A DNA stretch of 30,208 nucleotides from Cristatella mucedo (Eukaryota; Bryozoa; Phylactolaemata; Cristatellidae). Shown in pieces: positions 24,482 through 30,208 of this stretch (its first letter is position 1; every line of letters begins with the position of its first letter). The notes beneath the pieces are model-generated. The model made no database searches. It saw nothing but the letters and a program-made list of their open reading frames with translations, and was not told where the DNA came from. The stretch lies in the NCBI GenBank assembly GCA_009760855.2, contig WPIO01000531.1, positions 1 through 30,208 of the forward strand. Direction: 5' to 3'. A program made the position numbers and the translations under genes.

Positions 24482-24925
24482 CACGCTCCGACATGTTGAT
24501 TCGAAGTTTCTAGATATTCCGCGATCTGCTGCGAACTCGTGCGAAATGTGTTATTGACGTTCGAAATTCTTGAAACAAGGTGCAGCACTCTGCTGCCAGC
24601 CAGCTTACGCTCCGACAAGCAGATTTGAAGTTTCTGAATATTCTGCGATCTTCTGCGAACTCGTGCAAAATGTGTTATTTACTTGCGAAATACTTAAAAC
24701 AAGGTGCAGCACTCTGCTGCCAGCCAGCGCACGCTCCGACATGTAGGTTTCAAAGTTTCTAGATATACCGCGATCTGCTGCGAACTCGTGCGAAATGTGT
24801 TATTTACGTGCACAATGCTTGAAACAAGGTGAAACACTCTTCAGCCAGCCAGCGCACGCTCCGACACGTGGATTTGAAATTGTTTGATATTCCGCGATCT
24901 ACTGTAAACTCGTGCGAAATGTGTT
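24482..24925. repeat. Higher-order segment, copy 1
   Basis: Several consecutive units share a rare linked set: GATTCGAAG, AAATTCTTGAAAC, GCGATCTTCTGCG, TTTACTTGCGAAATACTT, ATGTAGGTTTC, GATATACCGCG, CACTCTTCAGCC and GATCTACTGTAAACTC. The first 350 bp recur at 24979-25328 (offset 497 bp, four monomers plus one base) with about five or six differences. The whole set recurs at 27538-27971. Confidence 0.87.
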
Positions 24926-24978
24926 TTTTACGTGCAAAATGCTTGAAACAAGGTGCAGCACTCTGCAGCCAGCCAGCA

Positions 24979-25328
24979 CACGCTCCGACATGTTGATTCG
25001 AAGTTTCAAGATATTCCGCGATCAGCTGCGAACTCGTGCGAAATGTGTTATTGACGTTCGAAATTCTTGAAACAAGGTGCAGCACTCTGCTGCCAGCCAG
25101 CTCACGCTCCGACAAGCAGATTTGAAGTTTCTGGATATTCTGCGATCTTCTGCGAACTCGTGCAAAATGTGTTATTTACTTGCGAAATACTTAAAACAAG
25201 GTGCAGCACTCTGCTGCCAGCCAGCGCACGCTCCGACATGTAGGTTTCAAAGTTTCTAGATATACCGCGATCTGCTGCGAACTCGTGCGAAATGTGTTAT
25301 TTACGTGCAAAATGCTTGAAACAAGGTG
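24979..25328. repeat. Higher-order segment, copy 2
   Basis: This is a tandem copy of 24482-24831 shifted by 497 bp. It shares AAATTCTTG, GCGATCTTCTGCG, TTTACTTGCGAAATACTT, ATGTAGGTTTC and GATATACCGCG. It differs at a handful of bases (for example TTTCAAG for TTTCTAG and GATCAGCTG for GATCTGCTG). It does not include the following CTCTTCAGCC/CTACTGTAAACTC unit; the A-type island begins there instead. Confidence 0.87.
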
Positions 25329-25343
25329 CAGCACTCTGCTGCC

Positions 25344-25470
25344 AGCAAGCGGACGCTCCGACAAGCAGATTTGAAGTTTCTACATATTCTGCGATCTGCT
25401 GCGAACTCGTGCGAAACGTGTTATTTACGTGCGAAATGCTTTAAACAAGGTGCAGCACTCTGCTGCTGCC
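25344..25470. repeat. A-type island inside block B2
   Basis: Within B-type sequence a single stretch shows the linked A features in order: a CAAGCGG slot (the CAAGC form is otherwise confined to block A and the mosaic zone), TCTACA, AAACGTG and TTTAAACAAGG. It then has an extra CTG triplet (CTGCTGCTGCC) before returning to B-type GATTCGAAG and TCTAGA. About one monomer length is involved, consistent with conversion from an A-type donor or a small exchange. Confidence 0.85.
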
Positions 25471-25681
25471 AGCCAGCTCACGCTCCGACATGTAGATTCG
25501 AAGTTTCTAGATATTCCGCGATCTGCTGTGAACTCGTGCGAAATGTGTATTGACGTTCGAAATGCTTGAAACAAGGTGCTGCACCCTTCTGCCAGCCTGC
25601 ACACGCTCCAAAAAGCAGAATTACAGTTTCTGGATATTCCGCGATCTGCTGCGAACTCGTGCGAAATGTGATATTTACGTG

Positions 25682-25756
25682 CCAAAAGCTTGAAACAAGG
25701 TGCAGCACTCTGCTGCCAGCCAGCTCCAAACTCGTGCGAAATGTGTTATTCGAGTG
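25682..25756. repeat. Truncated 75-bp monomer in block B2
   Basis: CCAGCCAGCTC joins CAAACTCGTGCG near 25727, with 49 bp lost, including the CGCTCCGACATG and TCTAGATATT segments. Confidence 0.84.
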
Positions 25757-26164
25757 CGAAATGCTTGAAAGAAGGTGCAGCACTCTGCTGCCAGCCAGCT
25801 CACGCTCCGACATGTAGATTCGAAGTTTCTAGATATTCCGCGATCTGCTGCGAACTCGTGCGAAATGTGTTATTGACGTTCGAAATGCTTGAAACAAGGT
25901 GCTGCACTCTTCTGCCAGCCTGAGCACGCTCCGACAAGCAGAATTAAAGTTTCTGGATATTCCGCGATCTGCTGCGAACTCGTGCGAAATGTGTTATTTA
26001 CGTGCCAAATGCTTGAAACAAGGTGCAGCACTCTGCTGCCAGCCAGCTCACGCTCCGACATGTAGATTTGAAGTTTCTAGATATTCCGCGATCTGCTGCA
26101 AACTCGTGCGAAATGTGTTATTCGAGTGCGAAATGCTTGAAACAAGGTGCAGCACTCTGCTGCC

Positions 26165-26418
26165 AGCCAGTGCACGCTCCGACATGTAGATTCGAAGTTT
26201 CTAGATATTCTGCGATCTGCTGCGAACTCGTGCGAAATGTGTTATTTACATGCGAAAAGCTTGATACAAGGTGCAGCACTCTGCTGACAGGCAGTGCACG
26301 CTCCGACACGTAGATTTGAAGTTTCTAGTTATTCTGCGATCTGCTGCGAACTCGTGCGAAATGTGTTATTTACGTGCGAAATGCTTGAAACAAGGTGCAG
26401 CACTCTGCTGACAGCCAG
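26165..26418. repeat. Duplicated two-monomer segment, copy 2
   Basis: This copy matches 22236-22489 base for base on reading. It continues into CCAGCCC and TCTGGATATTCC, where copy 1 has CCAGTGC and TCTAGATATTCT, so the duplication edge can be placed at 26418/26419. It overlaps the left part of the 869-bp duplication described at 26283-26612. Confidence 0.85.
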
Positions 26419-26612
26419 CCCACGCTCCGACAAGCAGATTTGAAGTTTCTGGATATTCCGCGATCTGCTGCGAAGTGGTGCGAAATGTGTTATTCGAGTG
26501 CGAAATGCTCAAAACAAGGTGCAGCACTCTGCTGCCAGCCAGCCCACGCTCCGACAAGCAGATTTGAAGTTTCTGGATATTCTGCGATCTGCTGCGAACT
26601 CGTGCGAAATGT
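26283..26612. repeat. 869-bp-spaced duplication, copy 1
   Basis: The run of units with CTGACAGGCAG, TCTAGTTATT, CTGACAGCCAGCCC, ACAAGCAG, TCTGGATATTCCGCG, TTCGAGTGCGAAATGCTC and then CCAGCCC with TCTGGATATTCTGCG recurs in the same order at 27152-27481. The offset is a constant 869 bp (seven monomers plus one base). The copies part at the following linker: TTCGAGAGAG here, TTTACGTG in the other. Confidence 0.8.
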
Positions 26613-26690
26613 GTTATTCGAGAGAGAAATGCTTGAAAGAACGTGCAGCACTCTGCTGCCGGCCAGCTTAAGCTCCGACATGTAGATTCG
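26572..26690. repeat. GAGAGAG marker unit, copy 2
   Basis: This copy has the same GAGAGAG linker and AAAGAACGTGC as the units at 23811 and 29729. Its left side reads TCTGGATATTCTGCG and its right side CTGCCGGCCAGCTTAAGC, so it is a recombinant or further-diverged copy. Confidence 0.75.
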
Positions 26691-27151
26691 AAGTTTCTAG
26701 ATATTCCGCGATCTGCTGCGAACTCGTGCAAAATGTGTATTGACGTACGAAATGCTTAAAACAAGGTGCTGCACCCTTCTGCCAGCCTGCGCACGCTCCG
26801 ACAAGCAGAATTAAAGTTTCTGGATATTCTGCGATCTGCTGCGAACTCGTGCGAAATGTGTTACATACGTGCGAAATGCTTAAAACAAGGTGCAGCACTC
26901 TGCTGCCAGCCAGCCCACGCTCCGACATGTAGATTTGAAGTTTCTAGATATTCCGCGATCTGCTGCGAACTCGTGCGAAATGTGTTATTCGAGTGCAAAA
27001 TGCTCGAAACAAGGTGCAGCACTCTGCTGCTAGCCAGCTCACGCTCCGAAATGCAGATTTGAAGTTTCTAGATTTCCGCGATCTGCTGCGAACTCGTGCG
27101 AAGTATGTTTTTTGACGTGCGAAATGCTTTATTCAAGGTGCAGCACTCTCT

Positions 27152-27481
27152 GCTGACAGGCAGTGCACGCTCCGACACGTAGATTTGAAGTTTCTAGTCA
27201 TTCCGCGATCTGCTGCGAACTCGTGCGAAATGTGTTATTTACGTGCAAAACGCTTGAAACAAGGTGCAGCACTCTGCTGACAGCCAGCCCACGCTCCGAC
27301 AAGCAGATTTGAAGTTTCTGGATATTCCGCGATCTGCTGCGAACTCGTGCGAAATGTGTTATTCGAGTGCGAAATGCTCAAAACAAGGTGCAGCACTCTG
27401 CTGCCAGCCAGCCCACGCTCCGACAAGCAGATTTGAAGTTTCTGGATATTCTGCGATCTGCTGCGAACTCGTGCGAAATGT
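27152..27481. repeat. 869-bp-spaced duplication, copy 2
   Basis: This is the second copy of the unit order described for 26283-26612, with small differences such as TCTAGTCATTCC for TCTAGTTATTCT and GCAAAACGC for GCGAAATGC. Just upstream it has TTTATTCAAGG and an extra CT in CTCTCTGCTG, so the left edge of the shared segment lies near 27150. Confidence 0.8.
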
Positions 27482-27537
27482 GTTATTTACGTGCGAAATG
27501 CTTGAAACAAGGTGCAGCACTCTGCTGCCAGCCAGCT

Positions 27538-27971
27538 CACGCTCCGACATGTAGATTCGAAGTTTCTAGATATTCCGCGATCTGCTGCGAACTCGTGCGA
27601 AATGTGTTATTGACGTTCGAAATTCTTGAAACAAGGTGCAGCACTCTGCTGCCAGCCAGCTCACGCTGCGACAAGCAGATTTGAAGTTTCTGGATATTCT
27701 GCGAACTCGTGCGAAATGTGTTATTTACTTGCGAAATACTTAAAACAAGGTGCAGCACTCTGCTGCCAGCCAGCGCACGCTCCGACATGTAGGTTTCGAA
27801 GTTTCTAGATATACCGCGATCTGCTGCGAACTCGTGCGAAATGTGTTATTTACGTGCAAAATGCTTGAAACAAGGTGAAGCACTCTTCAGCCAGCCAGCG
27901 CACGCTCCGACATGTAGATTTGAAATTGTTAGATATTCCGCGATCTACTGTAAACTCGTGCGAAATGTGTT
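27538..27971. repeat. Higher-order segment, copy 3
   Basis: This is a distant copy of 24482-24925, with an offset of 3,056 bp at its start and 3,046 bp at its end. The 10-bp change comes from a deletion at about 27696, where TTCTGCGATCTTCTGCG became TTCTGCG by loss between direct repeats. It carries AAATTCTTG, TTTACTTGCGAAATACTT, GTAGGTTTC, GATATACCGCG, CTCTTCAGCC and GATCTACTGTAAACTC. Confidence 0.87.
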
Positions 27972-28599
27972 ATTGACGTTCGAAATGCTTGAAACAAGGT
28001 GCAGCACTCTGCTGCCAGCCAGCGCACGCTCCGACAAGCAGATTTGAAGTTTCTGGATATTCCGCGATCTGCTGCGAACTTGTGCGAAATGTGATATTAA
28101 CGTGCCAAAAGCTTGAAACAAGGTGCAGCACTCTGCTGACAGCCACCGCACGCTCCGACAAGCAGATTTGAAGTTTCTGGATATTCTGCGATCTTCTGCG
28201 AACTCGTGCGAAATGTGTTATTGACGTTCGAAATGCTTAAAACAAGGTGCAGCACTCTGCTGCCAGCCAGCCCACGCTCCGACATGTACATTTGAAGTTT
28301 CTAGAAATTCCACGATCTGCTGCGAACTCGTGCGAAATGTGTTATTTACGTGCAAAATGCTTGAAACAAGGTGCAGCACTCTGCAGCCAGCCAGCTCACG
28401 CTCCGACATGTAGATTCGAAGTTTCTAGATATTCGGCGATCTGCTGCGAACTCGTGCGAAATGTGTTATTGACGTTCGAAATACTTGAAAGAAGGTGCAG
28501 CACTCTGCTGACAGCCACCCCACGCTCCGACAAGCAGATTTGAAGTTTCTGGATATTCCGCGATCTGCTGCGAACACGTGAGAAATGTGTTATTTACTG

Positions 28600-28650
28600 A
28601 AAAATGCTTGAAACAAGGTGCAGCACTCTGCTGCCAGCCAGCTCACGCTG
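28600..28650. repeat. Truncated ~51-bp monomer
   Basis: Only the first part of a unit is present. AATGCTTGAAAC through CAGCTCACGCT ends at 28649 and a new unit starts at GCAAAATGCTTG. This is the shortest recognisable unit in the window. Confidence 0.82.
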
Positions 28651-28846
28651 CAAAATGCTTGAAACAAGGTGCAGCACTGTGCTACTAGCCAGCTCACGCT
28701 CCGACATGCAGATTTGAAGTTTCTAGATATTCCGCGATCTGCTGCGAACTCGTGCGAAATGTGTTATTTACGTGCAAAATGCTTGAAACAAGGTGCAGCA
28801 CTCTGCTGCCAGCCAGCTCACGCTCCGACATGTAGATTTGAAGTTT

Positions 28847-29092
28847 CTACATATTCCGCGATCTGCTGCGAACTCGTGCGAAACGTGTTATTTACGTGCG
28901 AAATGCTTTAAACAAGATGCAGCACTCTGCTGCCAGCCAGCGCACGCTCCGACATGTAGATTTGAAGTTTCTACATATTCCGCGATCTGCTGCGAACTCG
29001 TGCGAAACGTGTTGTTTACGTGCGAAATGCTTTAAACATGGTGCAGCACTCTGATGCCAGCTAGCGCACGCTCTGACAAGCAGATTTGAAGT
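28847..29092. repeat. A-type island between B-type segments
   Basis: From TCTACA at about 28846 the array returns to A-type: AAACGTG, TTTAAACAAGATGC, TCTACA again, AAACGTG, then TTTAAACATGG. At about 29093 TCTAGA returns and the next linker is B-type (AAATGTG with TTCGAGTG). Two monomers are involved. The second is identical to the monomer at the left edge of the mosaic zone (see 29000-29124). Confidence 0.88.
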
Positions 29093-29124
29093 TTCTAGAT
29101 ATTCCACGATCTGCTGCGAACTCG
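29000..29124. repeat. Boundary marker monomer, right copy
   Basis: This is the second copy of the chimeric unit at 16010-16134, with the same set of private variants. The match stops at both ends: the left neighbours differ at 16009/28999 (G against C), and the right neighbours at 16135/29125 (T against C). It sits at the return from the A-type island to B-type sequence, so the same unit marks both A-to-B borders in the window. Confidence 0.88.
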
Positions 29125-29146
29125 CGCGAAATGTGTTATTCGAGTG

Positions 29147-29359
29147 CGAAATGCTTAATACAAGGTGCAGCACTCTGCTGCCAGCCAGCGCACGCTCCGA
29201 CATGTAGATTTGAAGTTTCTAGATATTCCGCGATCTGCTGCGAACAAAACAAGGTGCAGCACTCTGCTGCCAGCCAGCGCACGCTCCGACAAGTAGATTT
29301 GAAGTTTCTAGATATTCCGCGATCTGCTGCGAACTCGTGCGAAATGTGTTATTCGAGTG
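29147..29359. repeat. Two B-type units fused by a 35-bp deletion
   Basis: GATCTGCTGCGAAC joins AAAACAAGGTGCAGC near 29245, removing the AAATGTG linker and two of the TGCGAA copies between the two units. Confidence 0.84.
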
Positions 29360-29674
29360 CGAAATGCTTGAAACAAGGTGCAGCACTCTGCTGCCAGCCA
29401 GCTCACGCTCCGACATGCAGATTTGAAGTTTCTAGATATTCTGCGATCTGCTGCGAACTCGTGCGAAACGTGTTATTTACGTGCGAAATGCTTTAAACAA
29501 GGTGCAGCACTCTGCTGCCAGCCAGCTCACGCTCCGACATGCAGATTTGAAGTTTCTAGATATTCCGCGATCTGCTGCGAACTCGTGCGAAATGTGTTAT
29601 TTGACGTTCGAAATGCTTAAAACAAGGTGCAGCACTCTGCTGCCAGCCAGCCCACGCTCCGACAAAGAAGGTTG

Positions 29675-29790
29675 GAAGTTTCTAGATATTCTGCGATCTG
29701 CTGCGAACTCGTGCGAAATGTGTTATTCGAGAGAGAAATGCTTGAAAGAACGTGCAGCACTCTGCTGACAGCCAGCCCACGCTCCGACAT
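29675..29790. repeat. GAGAGAG marker unit, copy 3
   Basis: This copy matches the unit at 23757-23873 at an offset of 5,918 bp, including CTGACAGCCAGCCC downstream. Immediately upstream is an unusual GACAAAGAAGGTTGG in place of GACATGCAGATTTG, not seen elsewhere in the window. Confidence 0.78.
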
Positions 29791-30208
29791 GTAGATTTGA
29801 AGTTTCTAGATATTCTGCGATCTGCTGCGAACTCGTGCGAAATGTGTTATTTGCGTGCGAAATGCTTGAAACAAGGTGCAGCACTCTGCTGCTAGCCAGC
29901 TCACGCTCCGACATGCAGATTTGAAGTTTCTAGATATTCCGCGATCTGCTGCGAACTCGTGCGAAATGTGTTATTCGAGTGCAAAATGCTCGAAACAAGG
30001 TGCAGCACTCTGCTGCTAGCCAGCTCACGCTCCGACATGTAGATTTGAAGTTTCTAGATATTCCGCGATCTGCTGCGAACTCGTGCGAAATGTGATATTT
30101 ACGTGCCAAAAGCTTGAAACAAGGTGCAGCACTCTGCTGCCAGCCAGCTCACGCTCCGAGATGCTGATTTGATGTTTCTAGATATTCCGCGATCTGCTGC
30201 AAACTCGT

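Larger units (their letters stand above)
22236..28846. repeat. Block B2: diverged B-type satellite with segmental duplications
   Basis: The units keep the B diagnostic bases but are more varied than in B1. Frequent variants are ATGTAG at 56-61, GATTCGAAG at 61-69, TCTGGATATTCTGCG at 72-86, and linkers TTCGAGTG and TTGACGTT. Rare variants recur as linked sets at distant places, showing that segments of two or more monomers were duplicated as blocks. The separate entries for 22236-22489, 24482-24925, 26283-26612 and the GAGAGAG marker describe these sets. No gene is present. Confidence 0.88.
1..30208. repeat. 124-bp satellite DNA array filling the whole window
   Basis: Seen: landmarks such as GCAGCACTCTGCTGC, CACGCTCCGACATG and GCGATCTGCTGCGAAC recur every 124 bp from the first base to the last, always in the same orientation. 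At 124 bp per unit the window holds about 243 monomer lengths. Both edges cut through the array, so its true length is unknown. No unique sequence, poly-A tract, terminal repeat or transposon remnant interrupts it. The consensus is about 50% GC. Known: long arrays of 100-200-bp units are typical of eukaryotic centromeric, pericentromeric or subtelomeric heterochromatin. Inferred: this is such a satellite; I cannot name the family or species. There is no gene in this or any sub-interval. Confidence 0.98.
29093..30208. repeat. Terminal B-type segment
   Basis: B-type units with TCTAGA and mostly AAATGTG run to the window edge. An A-like half-unit (AAACGTG then TTTAAAC) is embedded at about 29463-29505. 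The GAGAGAG marker recurs at 29729, and a 35-bp deletion lies near 29244. The last base falls inside a monomer, so the array continues beyond the window. Confidence 0.88.

Noticed and set aside
107-29914. Dozens of open reading frames of 60-216 codons on both strands, with recurring cysteine-rich peptides
   Set aside because: All are the satellite read in three frames in turn (124 is not a multiple of 3). Most have the same ~87-codon length, set by the spacing of stops in the repeat, and many start at GTG. The longest occur only where an indel happens to skip a stop. There is no independent coding signal.
1-30208. CRISPR array
   Set aside because: The whole 124-bp unit is conserved. There is no alternation of a short constant repeat with unique spacers of constant length, and no cas-like gene.
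1-30208. Protein-coding minisatellite, such as a repeat-domain gene
   Set aside because: A coding tandem repeat would keep a unit length divisible by 3 and avoid frameshifts. Here the unit is 124 bp and one-base indels are common.
1-30208. tRNA-derived or SINE-like origin of the monomer
   Set aside because: The minus strand contains GTTCG-like pieces, but no convincing A box and B box at proper spacing, no cloverleaf and no A-rich tail.
1-30208. True CENP-B box
   Set aside because: The closest windows lack the CGGG end of the motif. Only the TTCG-N4-A part fits, so no box is annotated; the resemblance is kept as a finding only.
1-30208. Ancestral dimer of about 60 bp inside the monomer
   Set aside because: TCTGCTGC occurs at two places about 59 bp apart, but the sequences on either side do not align convincingly.
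1-30208. Inverted monomers or orientation switches
   Set aside because: The landmarks were followed along the plus strand and every unit has the same orientation. No head-to-head or tail-to-tail junction was seen.

Overview
The whole window is one uninterrupted head-to-tail tandem array of a ~124-bp satellite monomer, about 240-245 copies. Every monomer lies in the same orientation and no unique flanking sequence is visible at either edge. I see no protein-coding gene, RNA gene, transposon, CRISPR array or prokaryotic operon signal. A non-coding array of this size with a 124-bp unit is typical of eukaryotic heterochromatin (centromeric, pericentromeric or subtelomeric). The species cannot be named from the sequence, and I do not recognise the monomer. 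The consensus is about 50% GC and richer in CpG than its base composition predicts (about 11 CpG per monomer, hand count).

Monomer positions below take C of CGAAATGC as position 1. Landmarks: TTTAAA at 9-14; a perfect 6-bp inverted repeat GCAGCA-CTC-TGCTGC at 21-35; a variable slot at 36-45; CACGCTCCGACATG at about 45-58; GATTTGAAG at 61-69; TCTACATATTCCGCGATC at 72-89; and three TGCGAA copies starting at 93, 103 and 123, spaced 10 and 20 bp apart.

Layout. (1) About 1-16,100 is block A: TTTAAA, TCTACA and AAACGTG, with many one-base indels and several truncated or partly duplicated monomers. (2) About 16,100-17,250 is a mosaic zone where TCTACA and TCTAGA monomers interleave. (3) About 17,250-22,235 is block B1: CTTGAAAC, TCTAGA and AAATGTG, homogeneous. 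(4) About 22,236-28,846 is block B2: the same subfamily but more diverged, with multi-monomer segments duplicated at spacings of 497, 869, 3,056 and 3,929 bp, plus one A-type island near 25,400. (5) About 28,847-29,092 is a short return to A-type sequence; the monomer at 29,000-29,124 is identical to the one at 16,010-16,134 at the start of the mosaic zone. (6) About 29,093-30,208 is B-type again.

The many short open reading frames on both strands are a by-product of the repeat. Because 124 is not a multiple of 3, a reading path passes through all three frames of the monomer, so each predicted peptide is the same satellite read in successive frames. The interest of the window lies in how the array evolved (subfamily replacement, unequal exchange, conversion islands, higher-order duplication) and in conserved motifs inside the monomer that may bind a protein.
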